DNA of 64,000 bases from Cupriavidus agavae. Its GTDB lineage: Bacteria > Pseudomonadota > Gammaproteobacteria > Burkholderiales > Burkholderiaceae. The stretch lies in contig NZ_SGXM01000010.1 of the NCBI RefSeq assembly GCF_004217045.1, positions 62,001 to 126,000 of the forward strand, written 5' to 3'. Position numbers and translations under genes: made by a program. A model generated the notes under the pieces. It worked only from the letters and a program-made list of their open reading frames with translations. It did no database searches and had not been told where the DNA came from. Shown here piece by piece: positions 25,376 to 33,833 of this stretch; the stretch's first letter is position 1; each line of letters starts with the position of its first letter.

Positions 25376-26917
25376 ATGTCCGCTGCACCCTCCGTGAAGC
25401 CTTCTCCCGATTCGCCGCCGGCCGATGTGCCGGTCATGCAGGTCATTTTCGGCCTGATGCTGGCCATCCTGCTCGGCGCGCTCGAACAGTCGATCGTGGC
25501 CGTGGTGCTGCCCGACATCGCGCTGCAGCTCAACGGCTTCGAAGACATGGCGTGGGTGATTTCCGCCTACCTCGTGGCCTCCACGGTGGTGACGCCGATC
25601 TACGGCAAGCTGTCCGACGTGCTGGGCCGCCGGGCGGTGCTGACCTTCGCCATCGTGCTGTTCCTGCTGGCGTCGATTGCCTGCGCCATGGCCACGACGA
25701 TGCCGATGCTGATCGTCGCGCGCATCCTGCAGGGCCTCGGGGGCGGCGGGCTGATCTCGGTGTCGCAGGCGACCATCGCCGACGTGGTGCCACTGCGCGA
25801 GCGAGGCCGCTACCAGGGCTATGTCAGCGGCGTGTGGGCCGTGGCGAGCATGGCCGGTCCGGTGATCGGCGGCTATCTGGCGCACTTCCTGTCGTGGCGC
25901 TGGATCTTCTGGATCAACATCCCGCTGGCGCTGCTGGCCCTGGTGGTCGTGCGCCGGGCGCTGCGCCACCTGCCGGTGAGCGGCCGCAGGCACCGCATCG
26001 ACTACCTGGGCGCGCTGCTGTTCGGTGGCGGCCTCTCGGGCGTGCTGGTGTTCCTGACCCGGCTGGGGCAGGGCCATGCGCCGTTCGAGCCGCAGACCAT
26101 CGGACTGCTGGCGGCGGGGCTGGTCGGCATGGCGCTGTTCGTCTGGCAGGAGCGCCGCGCCGTGGACCCGGTGATCCCGCTCAACATGCTGGCCGTGCCG
26201 ACGGTGGCCATCTGCTGCCTGACGCTGTTCCTGTGCTTCTTCCAACTGATTGCGATGTCGGTGCTGCTGCCGCTGCGCTTCCAGGTGGTGGGCGGCGCCC
26301 ATGCCGATACCGCCGCGCTGCGGCTGGTGCCGCTGACGCTGGCGATCCCGTTCGGCGCCTACATCTCGGGCCGGCTGATGACCTGGAGCGGCCGCTACAA
26401 GCCGCTGCAGATGACCGGCTCGCTGGTGGCGCCGGTAGCCATCGTCGCGCTGGCCTTCACGCCGCCGCACGCGGTGCTGCTGGCCGCCATCGTCATGGTC
26501 ACGCTCGGGTTGTCAATTGGCCTGCAACTGCCTTCGGGCCTGGTGGCCACCCAGAACGCGGTGCCGCACCAGCAGGTTGGCATCGCCACGGCGCTGACCG
26601 CATTCGCGCGCCTTCTGGGCGGGGCGGTGGGCGTGGCCGTGCTGACCACGGTGCTGATCGCGCTGCTGCGCCACAGCGGCGTGGCGGTGTCCGACCTCAA
26701 GGGCGGCGAGGATGTGCTGATGAGCATGTTCCGGCGCGTGATGGCCGGTGGCGACCAGGCCGATGCGGAAGCGGTGCGCGTGGCCGCGGAGCGTGCGTTC
26801 CGGCTGCTGTTCCTGCTGAGCGCGGGGGTCTCGCTGATCGCGCCGTTCTTCGTGGCGCGCCTGCGCGAGACCACGCTGCGCGGCAGCGCCGCGCCGGCGC
26901 CGGCCTCGGCCGACTGA
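25376..26917 (+). CDS. MFS multidrug efflux transporter, DHA2 (EmrB/QacA) type
   Basis: Proton-driven inner-membrane exporter; 513 residues from the ATG at 25376. The length and segment pattern fit the 14-helix DHA2 group. Motif A reads GKLSDVLGRRAV after the second helix, and motif C with its proline/glycine kink reads AGPVIGGYLAHFLSWRWIF. The cytoplasmic N-terminus is short and Pro/Ser-rich. A longer frame upstream is an overlap with the chemoreceptor gene. No obvious membrane-fusion partner is adjacent. It is convergent with the LysR gene (six bases between stops), so that regulator need not control it. Substrate unknown. Confidence 0.9.
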   Translation: MSAAPSVKPSPDSPPADVPVMQVIFGLMLAILLGALEQSIVAVVLPDIALQLNGFEDMAWVISAYLVASTVVTPIYGKLSDVLGRRAVLTFAIVLFLLASIACAMATTMPMLIVARILQGLGGGGLISVSQATIADVVPLRERGRYQGYVSGVWAVASMAGPVIGGYLAHFLSWRWIFWINIPLALLALVVVRRALRHLPVSGRRHRIDYLGALLFGGGLSGVLVFLTRLGQGHAPFEPQTIGLLAAGLVGMALFVWQERRAVDPVIPLNMLAVPTVAICCLTLFLCFFQLIAMSVLLPLRFQVVGGAHADTAALRLVPLTLAIPFGAYISGRLMTWSGRYKPLQMTGSLVAPVAIVALAFTPPHAVLLAAIVMVTLGLSIGLQLPSGLVATQNAVPHQQVGIATALTAFARLLGGAVGVAVLTTVLIALLRHSGVAVSDLKGGEDVLMSMFRRVMAGGDQADAEAVRVAAERAFRLLFLLSAGVSLIAPFFVARLRETTLRGSAAPAPASAD

Positions 26918-26923
26918 AACCGC

Positions 26924-27838
26924 TCAGCGCGGCTCGCGCGTCATCATGCGGCAGACCGCCGCCAGCGCCAGCAGGTTGGGATCGCGCTCGCGGCGGCGCA
27001 GGAAGCTCAGGCCGATGGTCTGCTTCATGCCGTAGTCGGCCGTCAGCGGCACGAAGGCCACGTTGCGCGCCACCACGTCGCGCACGCGCCCTGGCAGCAG
27101 CGTGTAGCCAATACCCCCGCCCACGAGGTTCATCAGCGAGAAGATGTCGCCCACCTTCATCACCACGTTCGGGTGGAAGTCGGCAATCCGGAATGCCTCG
27201 GCAAAGCCGCTCGACGTCACGAAGCCGTCGCCCAGCGAGACAAAGGGCTCGTCGCGGCACTGGCGCAGGTCCACGGCGTCCATGCGGGCGTAGTGCGAAT
27301 CGGCCGGCGCGGCAAAGAAGATATCGTCCTCGAACATCGGGATCGACTCGATCTCCGGGGTAGGTTCGGGCATGCCCATCAGCGTGGCGTCGATGGTGCC
27401 CTGGCGCAGCTTGTCGAGCAGGTCGGCGTTGGATCCCAGCACCAGTTCCGTCTGCAGGTCGGGCCGGCGCATCTTGATCCCGATGACGACCTGCGGCACG
27501 GTGCGCACGGTGAGCGAGTAGAGCGAGCCGATCTTGAGCTGGTCGGCCGAATAGCCGGCGGCCTCGCGCGTGACGCGCACCCCGTCGGCCATGGTCTTGA
27601 GCACGTCGCGCGCCACGTCGGCCAGCACATGGGCGGCCTCGGTGGGCAGCAGATTGCGCCCCTCGTGGCGGAACAGCGTGCAGCGCAATCCCTCCTCCAG
27701 CGAATGCAGCGCGCGGTGCACGCTGACCGTGCTGACGTCGAGCGCCTCGGCGGCCTTGGCCAGGTTGCCGGTCTCCATGAAGGCGAGCAGCGCTTCGAGC
27801 TTGCGGAACGTGATGTCTTCGCTGATGCGTTCGGGCAT
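26924..27838 (-). CDS. LysR-family transcriptional regulator (MdcR-like)
   Basis: 304 residues from the ATG at 27838; a GTG further upstream (27871) is possible. The N-terminal winged helix-turn-helix is clear (ITFRKLEALLAFMETGNLAKAAEALDVSTVSVHRAL, quoted in parts: FRKLEALLAFMETGNLAKAA and LDVSTVSVHRALHSLE). An effector domain with the usual two lobes follows. The spelling GLRCTLFRHEGRNLLP and REAAGYSADQLKIGSLYSLT recalls regulators of malonate catabolism (MdcR), but no malonate genes lie in the window. Target unknown; the next gene downstream is the desaturase-like gene on the same strand (transcribed towards it from the right), not divergent. Confidence 0.88.
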   Translation of the reverse strand: MPERISEDITFRKLEALLAFMETGNLAKAAEALDVSTVSVHRALHSLEEGLRCTLFRHEGRNLLPTEAAHVLADVARDVLKTMADGVRVTREAAGYSADQLKIGSLYSLTVRTVPQVVIGIKMRRPDLQTELVLGSNADLLDKLRQGTIDATLMGMPEPTPEIESIPMFEDDIFFAAPADSHYARMDAVDLRQCRDEPFVSLGDGFVTSSGFAEAFRIADFHPNVVMKVGDIFSLMNLVGGGIGYTLLPGRVRDVVARNVAFVPLTADYGMKQTIGLSFLRRRERDPNLLALAAVCRMMTREPR

Positions 27839-27918
27839 GGGGAGAGGCGCTCGGAAAGGCGAACAGGCCACGATGATCGCACACCGTGGCCTGTCGTGTC
27901 ATACCTGCGGGACAGCCT

Positions 27919-28872
27919 TCATGCCTGTTGCAGCGTGCCCTCGGGGGCGGCGCCGGCAGACTCGGCGGCCTGCGCGGTGCGCCGCTGCTGCTGCTGGGCC
28001 AGGCGCAGGGCCTCGGTCGTGGTGCCCTGGCCGTCGGGTGCCCAGCCCGGGGGCATCGTCAGGTAGCCCAGTGCATGCCACGGCTTGCGGGAGTTGGCCA
28101 TGTCGCGGAACAGGCTGATCCAATGCTCGAACTGGTTGACGATCGGGTTGGCCGTGGTGGTGGGGTGCACCAGGCCGTAGCGTACCGGCTCGTCGGCGCG
28201 TTCCTCCACATAGGTGCCGAACAGGCGGTCGAAGATGATCAGCACGCCGCCGTAGTTGGCGTCCAGGTAGTCCACATTCGACGCATGGTGCACGCGGTGG
28301 GCCGACGGGGTGTTGAACACGTATTCGAGCCAGCCGAGCTTGGGCATCCAGTCGTTATGGAGCCAGAACTGGTAGAGCAGGTTGGCCGACAGCGTGGCCA
28401 GCACCACCTCGGGCCGCACTCCCAGCAGCACCAGCGGGGCGAAGAACACGGCGCTGCCGGTGATCTTGCCGGTCCAGCCCAGGCGGTAGGCCGAGGCCAG
28501 GCTCATCTGGTTCGGCGAGTGGTGCACGGCGTGCGTGGCCCAGAAGAAGCGGATGCGGTGCGAGGCGCGGTGGTACCAGTAGTAGCAGAACTCCTGGCCG
28601 ATGAAGAGCAGCAGCACCATCAGCGCGCTGTTCAGCGTCACCGTGAACAGGCGGTGCTCCCAGGCAAGGTGGAATACCGGCGTGGCCAGCGACAGAGGCA
28701 ATAGCACCGACAGCTTGCGGCCGGCCAGGTCGGCCAGCGAGAGCCACACTTCCTTCCACGAGTATGGGTTGTCCGTGCCGCGGCGGCGGCGCCACAGGAT
28801 CACGGCCTCCACGAGTGAGACGGTGACGATGAACGCCGTCACGGCGCTTGCGATGGTTCCGGTAGTCAACAT
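27919..28872 (-). CDS. Fatty acid hydroxylase / sterol desaturase family membrane protein
   Basis: Di-iron integral membrane oxygenase family; 317 residues from the ATG at 28872, which has AGAGAGG upstream. All histidine boxes are present: HRASH (101-105), HAVHH (114-118) and HRVHH (192-196), with an extra LHNDW His at 171 that fits the superfamily. Membrane helices precede and separate the boxes. The C-terminal 40 residues are Gln/Ala-rich and probably disordered. Bacterial members hydroxylate lipids or carotenoids; the substrate here is unknown. A TGACAT-N4-CGACAT site sits about 105 bases upstream, suggesting co-control with the envelope genes on the other strand. Confidence 0.9.
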   Translation of the reverse strand: MLTTGTIASAVTAFIVTVSLVEAVILWRRRRGTDNPYSWKEVWLSLADLAGRKLSVLLPLSLATPVFHLAWEHRLFTVTLNSALMVLLLFIGQEFCYYWYHRASHRIRFFWATHAVHHSPNQMSLASAYRLGWTGKITGSAVFFAPLVLLGVRPEVVLATLSANLLYQFWLHNDWMPKLGWLEYVFNTPSAHRVHHASNVDYLDANYGGVLIIFDRLFGTYVEERADEPVRYGLVHPTTTANPIVNQFEHWISLFRDMANSRKPWHALGYLTMPPGWAPDGQGTTTEALRLAQQQQRRTAQAAESAGAAPEGTLQQA

Positions 28873-28975
28873 GGCTTGCCTCTCTTTCTCTGCGTTTCGG
28901 TTCGGGGTGACGCTGCAGTGCTGCGTCGGTGAGGCCAATGTAGTGGGCCGCCCGGATGGCTTCCAGCAATCAAAT

Positions 28976-28991
28976 ATGTCGCCCGATGTCA
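28976..28991 (-). promoter_or_regulatory. TGACAT-N4-CGACAT operator-like site facing the desaturase gene
   Basis: Minus-strand TGACAT, four bases, CGACAT: a ten-base-spaced direct repeat of the kind bound by OmpR-class regulators. Exactly 33 bases further downstream on the minus strand is TACATT, a plausible -10 box. One of three copies. Confidence 0.68.
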
Positions 28992-29002
28992 GCGGTTCCG
29001 CG

Positions 29003-29018
29003 TGACATATCCCGACAT
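29003..29018 (+). promoter_or_regulatory. TGACAT-N4-CGACAT operator-like site facing the repeat-protein gene
   Basis: Plus-strand copy placed back-to-back with the site at 28976-28991. The next -10-like hexamer (TAGAGT) starts 33 bases beyond CGACAT, leaving a leader of about 50 bases before the ATG at 29117. Confidence 0.68.
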
Positions 29019-29116
29019 GATTCGCGGGGCGACAGTTGGGCGTGCGCATCCTAGAGTTCAGCCCGTCGACGCGATACGCAGCGTCCCGAAGCAAACCGAA
29101 CTCGAAGGAAAACATC

Positions 29117-29995
29117 ATGGCAAACCGAATCCTGATCGCCGCCGCCGGCTCCCTGCTCCTGCTGGTCAACGCTTCCGCGTTCGCCTGGAGCGGCGGCCAC
29201 TTCAACGCCTATACGCCGCGCGGCACCTACAGTGGCGGCCACGCCATGTCGTGCGGTGGCGGCAGTTGCGGCCACGCCGGCGGCGTGGTGGGCCCCTACG
29301 GCGGGCTGGCCACGAACACCGGTACCGTGACCCGCAATGCGCCGGGACAGTTCTCGAACAGCGGCACCGCCGTGGGCCCGAACGGCCGTTCGGTACAGCA
29401 CGATGGCAGCACGAGCTGCGCCGGCGGCACCTGCAGCCACTCGGGCGACATGACCGGATCGAACGGCCATTCGGCCTCGACCAGCGGCAGCGTCACCCGC
29501 GACGGCGCAGGCCAGTACAGCTCGTCCGGCACCGTGACCGCCGGCAACGGCAACACTTACGGCCATTCGGCATCGACGTCCTGCGCCTGGGGCACCTGTG
29601 ACCGCTCCGGCACCGTCAGCGGCAGCTATGGCGGCACCGTGAACCACTCGGGCAGCGCGACCCGCGTCTCGTCCGGCGTGGTGACCACCGGCGGCACGAC
29701 GGTCGTGCACGGCGCGACGGTCAGTACGGGCACCACCGTCGTGGTGGGCGTGCCGCCGGTCTATGTGCCGCCGCCTGTACCGGTGGCCGTGGTGGCGCCC
29801 GTGCCGGCCGTGCTGCCGCCGCCCCCGCCGCCGGTGGTGGTCGTCCCGGCCCCGGTGCCGGTGACGCCGGTGGTGATTGCACCGCCGCCGGTGCGCGTGG
29901 CGCCGCTGCCGATGGTCGTGGTCACGGCGCCGCGTCCCGTGGTCGTGCCCGGCCACTGGGTCGGCCGCGTCTGGATTCCCACGCACTACGCCTGA
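29117..29995 (+). CDS. Exported Gly/Ser-rich repeat protein with a Pro/Val-rich tail
   Basis: 292 residues, not a family I recognise. The ATG at 29117 has AAGGAAA upstream and opens a clear signal peptide (MANRILIAAAGSLLLLVNASAFA). Residues of about 24-190 are an imperfect Gly/Ser/Thr/His-rich repeat with recurring units of the type GG-T/S-CxHSG, GSVTRxxxGQYSSSGT and GHSASTSCAxGTC, including paired cysteines. The remaining 100 residues are almost only Pro, Val and Ala, ending PGHWVGRVWIPTHYA, like the YXWGXW-type tails of exported proteins. Probably a surface or periplasmic structural protein. It heads the genes leading to the two-component system. Confidence 0.8.
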   Translation: MANRILIAAAGSLLLLVNASAFAWSGGHFNAYTPRGTYSGGHAMSCGGGSCGHAGGVVGPYGGLATNTGTVTRNAPGQFSNSGTAVGPNGRSVQHDGSTSCAGGTCSHSGDMTGSNGHSASTSGSVTRDGAGQYSSSGTVTAGNGNTYGHSASTSCAWGTCDRSGTVSGSYGGTVNHSGSATRVSSGVVTTGGTTVVHGATVSTGTTVVVGVPPVYVPPPVPVAVVAPVPAVLPPPPPPVVVVPAPVPVTPVVIAPPPVRVAPLPMVVVTAPRPVVVPGHWVGRVWIPTHYA

Positions 29996-30066
29996 TTTCC
30001 GCAATTTCCCCCAACCGGCCAGCCCGGGTCGAAGCGACCTGGTTGGCCAACCCACGGAGTTTCATC

Positions 30067-30366
30067 ATGAAGAAGATGATTGCTGTACTTATCTTGTGTA
30101 TTGTTTCTGCAGGCGCCAGCGCCCAGGGCATGCCGATGGCCGGCGGCGGCGACCGCACGGCGCGTGCCGAGCAGGTGCTGACCCAGTTGGAGACGCGTTT
30201 CGCGGCCGCCAACACCACGCGCGACGGCAAGCTGACGCGCGAGCAGGCCCAGGCCGGCATGCCGATGGTGGCACGCCATTTCGACGAGATCGACACGCAG
30301 CGCCACGGCTACATCACGCTGCCGCAGATCGAGGTGTTCATGGCGCAGCGCATGAAGCAGCGTTGA
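30067..30366 (+). CDS. Small exported EF-hand-like protein
   Basis: 99 residues; the ATG at 30067 has GGAG eight bases upstream. A signal peptide (MKKMIAVLILCIVSAGASA) is followed by two helix-loop-helix units that resemble degenerate EF-hands: NTTRDGKLTREQ and DTQRHGYITLPQ keep the central Gly and hydrophobic position but lack several acidic ligands. Such small periplasmic proteins often accompany envelope-stress or metal-responsive two-component systems. A hairpin at about 30017-30048, without a T-run, separates it from the repeat protein. It lies 30 bases before the response regulator, so co-transcription is likely. Confidence 0.77.
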   Translation: MKKMIAVLILCIVSAGASAQGMPMAGGGDRTARAEQVLTQLETRFAAANTTRDGKLTREQAQAGMPMVARHFDEIDTQRHGYITLPQIEVFMAQRMKQR

Positions 30367-30396
30367 TGCGTCAAGCCCGTAACCCTGGAGGGGCGC

Positions 30397-31110
30397 ATGG
30401 AGCAGGTGAACCGGATCATCGTCCTCGACGACGAGGCGGAACTACGCAACATGCTGCAGCGCTTCCTGACCGGCCACGGCTTCCAGGTGCGTGCCGTGGC
30501 GGACGGCAAGCAGCTTTCCCGCTACCTGCAGCGCGAGCCCTACGACGTGCTCGTGCTGGACCTGATGATGGAGCCCGAGGATGGCCTGACGATCTGCCGG
30601 CGCTTGCGCGCCGAGGGCCAGACCATCCCGATCCTGATGCTGACGGCCAAGGGCGAGCCGGCCGACCGCGTCGTGGGCCTCGACACCGGGGCCGACGACT
30701 ACCTGGCCAAGCCTTTCCTGCCCGATGAGCTGGTGGCCCGCCTGCGCGCGTTGCTGCGGCGCCAGAAGATTGCGGCGGGCGATCCCACGGTTTCCACGCA
30801 GACGCTGAGCTTCGGTGCCTTCCGCTTCGACGTGGGCAAGCAGACGCTCACGCGCGACGGCGCGCCCGTCGACGTGCATTCGGCCCAGATGCTGCTGCTG
30901 CACGCGCTGGGTTCCTCGCCGAATCGCGCGGTCAGCCGCGAGAACCTGCTGGCGCGCGCCCGGGGCCGCGACCACGAAGCGCTGGACCGCAGCATCGACG
31001 TGCAGATCCTCCGGCTGCGCCAGATCGTCGAGGAAGACCCGTCCAAGCCGCGTTTCATCAAGACCGTGTGGGGGGTGGGCTACATGCTCGTGGCGGGCGT
31101 GGAGGGATGA
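30397..31110 (+). CDS. OmpR-family two-component response regulator
   Basis: 237 residues. The receiver domain has the acidic pair (Asp11, Asp12), the phospho-acceptor Asp55 in VLVLDLMM, and the switch Lys in YLAKPF. The C-terminal winged helix includes FGAFRFDVGKQTLTRDG and the HTH ending FIKTVWGVGYML. OmpR-class regulators bind ten-base-spaced direct repeats upstream of -35. Three such sites (TGACAT-N4-CGACAT) flank this locus and are its most likely targets. Its stop overlaps the histidine kinase start (ATGA). No copy of the site lies directly before this gene. Confidence 0.95.
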   Translation: MEQVNRIIVLDDEAELRNMLQRFLTGHGFQVRAVADGKQLSRYLQREPYDVLVLDLMMEPEDGLTICRRLRAEGQTIPILMLTAKGEPADRVVGLDTGADDYLAKPFLPDELVARLRALLRRQKIAAGDPTVSTQTLSFGAFRFDVGKQTLTRDGAPVDVHSAQMLLLHALGSSPNRAVSRENLLARARGRDHEALDRSIDVQILRLRQIVEEDPSKPRFIKTVWGVGYMLVAGVEG

Positions 31111-32417
31111 TCCGCGCGCTCATGCCCCGCTCGCTGCTGGCGCGCAATATCGCGCTGCTCGTGATGCTGGTGTTCGTCACGCAGGCGTGCTCGCTGTTCG
31201 TGCTGCTGCACTTCGTGCAGCGCCCGCGCGTAGAGCGCGCGGCGGGCGTGTTCTCCCATTACGTCGCGCTGATGGACAGCGCGCTGGCCGGTCTGCCGCC
31301 CGAGGCCGGCCGGGCTGCGCTGGCGCGCATCGGCGGCCAGTTCGAGCCGCCCCCCGACGAGCCGGCCGGCGCCGACGCCGCGCACCCGTTCCGCACGTGG
31401 CAGCGCGACACCTTCATGCGCGCGCTGCGACGCGACCTGTCGCGCGAGACCGAGGTGCGCTGGCAGGGCAGTGCCGATCACGAAAAGCTCTGGATCAGCG
31501 TCCACGTGGCCGGCGCGCCGGCGTGGATCGCGCTGCCGATGACCGCCGATTCGCAGGCCAGCGGCATCAGCGCGGCCATCGGGCTCTCGGCCGGGCTTGG
31601 CCTGCTGGCGGCGCTGGCCGGCTACCTGCTGCAGCGGCACCTGAACCGTCCGCTGCGCGAGCTGGAACGCGCCGCGCGCAAGATCCACGCGGGAGAGCTG
31701 CCGGAGCCGCTGCCGGTGGACGGGCCCACCGAGATCGCCACGGTCAGCCAGGCGTTCAACGACATGACCGAGGCGCTCCGGCAGGCCGAGAAAACCCGCG
31801 CGCTGATGCTGGCGGGTGTCTCGCACGACATCCGCACGCCGCTGACCAAGCTGCGGCTGGCCATGGCGATGGCGCTGCCGCGTGGCGCCGACGATGCCTT
31901 CGTGGCCTCGGTGGAAGGCTATCTCGACCATATCGACACGATTCTCCAACAGTTCATGGACTACGCCGGCAGCGGCGAACGCGAGGTCCCGGTGCCGGGC
32001 GACCTCAACGCGCTGGTCGGGCAGCTGGCGGCCGATTTCGCGGGCCTGGGCCATGTGTTCGATCTCGACCTGCAGCCGCTGCCGCCGGTGCCATACCGTC
32101 CCACGAGCATGCTGCGGATGCTGATGAACCTGATGCAGAACGCCATCCACTACGGCAAGACCGGCCTGCTGGTGCGCACTTGGCAGGCGGGCGGCACCGT
32201 GCACGTGGCGATCTGTGATCGCGGCAGCGGCATCGGCCTCGACGAACTCGAACAGTTGCGCGCGCCGTTCAGCCGGGGCAGCAACACGCGCGGGTCGAGC
32301 GGCACGGGGCTCGGGCTGGCCATCGTCGAGCGCATCGCGCGCCTGCACGGCGGCGAGCTGGCATTCCGTGCCCGCCAGGGGGGCGGCCTGGAGGTCGTGG
32401 TCTCGCTGCCCGCCTGA
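31107..32417 (+). CDS. EnvZ/RstB-type sensor histidine kinase
   Basis: 436 residues from the ATG at 31107 overlapping the regulator's stop. One membrane helix near residues 12-36, a periplasmic sensor of about 130 residues, a second helix near 150-172, then HAMP. The H-box is GVSHDIRTPLTKLRLA, the N-box LMNLMQNAIHYG, and the G-boxes DRGSGIGLDEL and GSSGTGLGLAIV. All catalytic elements are intact, so it should phosphorylate the neighbouring regulator. The sensor region has no recognised ligand domain; the signal is unknown, perhaps envelope state given the target genes. Confidence 0.94.
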   Translation: MIRALMPRSLLARNIALLVMLVFVTQACSLFVLLHFVQRPRVERAAGVFSHYVALMDSALAGLPPEAGRAALARIGGQFEPPPDEPAGADAAHPFRTWQRDTFMRALRRDLSRETEVRWQGSADHEKLWISVHVAGAPAWIALPMTADSQASGISAAIGLSAGLGLLAALAGYLLQRHLNRPLRELERAARKIHAGELPEPLPVDGPTEIATVSQAFNDMTEALRQAEKTRALMLAGVSHDIRTPLTKLRLAMAMALPRGADDAFVASVEGYLDHIDTILQQFMDYAGSGEREVPVPGDLNALVGQLAADFAGLGHVFDLDLQPLPPVPYRPTSMLRMLMNLMQNAIHYGKTGLLVRTWQAGGTVHVAICDRGSGIGLDELEQLRAPFSRGSNTRGSSGTGLGLAIVERIARLHGGELAFRARQGGGLEVVVSLPA

Positions 32418-32441
32418 CCTGTCGGGTGCGACCTGCGGCCG

Positions 32442-32457
32442 TGACATTTCCCGACAT
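32442..32457 (+). promoter_or_regulatory. TGACAT-N4-CGACAT operator-like site upstream of the lipoprotein gene
   Basis: Third copy. A -10-like AATACT begins 34 bases after CGACAT; the ATG of the lipoprotein gene is about 60 bases further on, mirroring the geometry of the copy at 29003. Confidence 0.68.
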
Positions 32458-32555
32458 AGTTCCTGCCTGGCTTGTTGCCCGGCCATCTCCAATACTGGGT
32501 CCTGCCCGGCACCGATGTCCGGTGCCAAACCAGACCACACCCAAAGGACCCGATC

Positions 32556-33317
32556 ATGCACGCCACCCTCAAGACCCTCTCGCGCCGCCTCAAGCTGACC
32601 GCCGTTGCCGCCCTGGCTGCCTCGTCGATGATGATGTCCGGCTGCGCCTCCGCCACGACGATGATCTCGGAGCCGATGCCGCCCGTGTCGGCCCAGGCAA
32701 TCCATCCCGACGTGATCTACGTGCGCGGCTTCGACGCCGCCGACGCCAACGTGAAGGTGGACACCGGCATGATGAAGAGGATTGCCGCGATGGCCAGCGG
32801 CAGCACGGCCAGCGGCCAGGACAAGGATTCGCAGGATGCCCGTAACGCCGCCGCCGACGAGATCGTGAAGCAGTTGCAGGCCCAGGGCCTGAACGCGGTG
32901 CGCCTCGACGGCCCGGTGCCGGCCGACGCCAATGCCCTCGTCGTGGAAGGCCGCTTCGAGACCATCGACGAAGGCAAGCAGCGCCGCCGCCTGCTGATCG
33001 GCCTCGGCGCCGGCAAGAGCGACGTGACGGCGGCCGTGCAGGTCTCCTACCAGCCCGCCAACGGCCAGGCCGTGCCGCTGGCCCTGTTCGAGACGCACGC
33101 CGACAGCGGCCATCTGCCCGGCATGGCCGAAACGGCCGGCGTGGGTGCGCTGGCCGGCCATGTGGCGGTGTCCGCCGCGGCCGATGCCGGCGTGCACGGC
33201 GCCACGGGCGTGAGCCGCGACAGCGTCAGCGGCGAAGCCCGCCGCGTGGGCGATGCCGTGGCCAGGGAGGTCACGGCGGTACTAAATGGCCAGCGTGCGG
33301 CGGCATCGCGCGTCTGA
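32556..33317 (+). CDS. DUF4410-like outer-membrane lipoprotein
   Basis: 253 residues; the ATG at 32556 starts a basic n-region and hydrophobic stretch ending in the lipobox MSGC (Cys near residue 29), so it is probably lipidated. The mature part resembles DUF4410 proteins: VIYVRGFDAADANVKVD, a helix with RNAAADEIVKQLQAQGL, and ALVVEGRFETIDEGKQRRRLLIGLGAGKS, quoted in parts as VVEGRFETIDEG and RLLIGLGAGKSDV. The C-terminal Ala/Gly-rich segment contains short repeats. Function of the family is unknown. The operator-like site upstream links it to the two-component system. Confidence 0.78.
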   Translation: MHATLKTLSRRLKLTAVAALAASSMMMSGCASATTMISEPMPPVSAQAIHPDVIYVRGFDAADANVKVDTGMMKRIAAMASGSTASGQDKDSQDARNAAADEIVKQLQAQGLNAVRLDGPVPADANALVVEGRFETIDEGKQRRRLLIGLGAGKSDVTAAVQVSYQPANGQAVPLALFETHADSGHLPGMAETAGVGALAGHVAVSAAADAGVHGATGVSRDSVSGEARRVGDAVAREVTAVLNGQRAAASRV

Positions 33318-33330
33318 TTGATCTCGGTCT

Positions 33331-33358
33331 TTGCAATTATTGATGGATCAGATACATT
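33331..33358 (+). promoter_or_regulatory. Probable sigma-70 promoter of the MarR gene
   Basis: TTGCAA and TACATT with a 16-base spacer; the GTG start is about 28 bases beyond the -10. The spacer contains the short palindrome TGATGGATCA, which could be an autoregulatory MarR site. Confidence 0.5.
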
Positions 33359-33385
33359 GAGGTGTTCCGATTCGTCTGAATTGCC

Positions 33386-33826
33386 GTGAAACACTACACA
33401 CGCGAGAACTTCCAACCGACGCAGAGTGTGGGGTTCCATCTGAACCGGGCCCGCAACAGCCTGCTGATGGAGATGGACGCGGCGCTGCGGCCGCTCGATA
33501 TCACCGGGCAGCAGATGGGTATCCTGATGTCGCTGAAGAGCGGTTCGGTCGGTACTCCACTCGAAATCAGCCGCGCGCTGAGCATCGACACCGGCCTGAT
33601 GACGCGGATGCTGGACAAGCTCGAAAACAAGGGCCTGCTCCAGCGCCATCGCAGCGACGAAGACCGGCGCGTGGTGCACCTGATCCTGACCGACAAGGGC
33701 CGCACCGTGGCCTGCAACATTCCCGAGATCGCGCCGCAGGTGCTGAACCATCGCCTGCGGCATTTCTCGTCCGATGAGTTGCGTGAACTGCTGCGGCTGC
33801 TGCAGAAGTTCGCCGACGGCGAGTAG
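33386..33826 (+). CDS. MarR-family transcriptional regulator
   Basis: 146 residues from a GTG start at 33386. The winged-helix core is clear: a dimerisation helix, ITGQQMGILMSLKSG, the recognition region LEISRALSIDTGLMTRMLDKLENKGLL, described in parts as LEISRALSIDTG and MTRMLDKLENKGL, and the wing DRRVVHLILTDKG. MarR proteins usually repress a nearby transporter or oxidative/antibiotic-response gene. The MFS gene on the opposite strand is convergent and seven bases away, so it is not an obvious target. No ligand can be inferred. Confidence 0.92.
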   Translation: MKHYTRENFQPTQSVGFHLNRARNSLLMEMDAALRPLDITGQQMGILMSLKSGSVGTPLEISRALSIDTGLMTRMLDKLENKGLLQRHRSDEDRRVVHLILTDKGRTVACNIPEIAPQVLNHRLRHFSSDELRELLRLLQKFADGE

Positions 33827-33833
33827 AGGCCGC

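Noticed and set aside
29200..29700. Gly/Ser repeat region considered as a CRISPR-like or tandem DNA repeat
   Set aside because: Periodicity is at protein level and imperfect; no regularly spaced identical DNA repeats.
30017..30048. Hairpin between the repeat protein and the EF-hand gene as a terminator
   Set aside because: The stem is imperfect and there is no T-run; read-through into the regulator genes is more likely.
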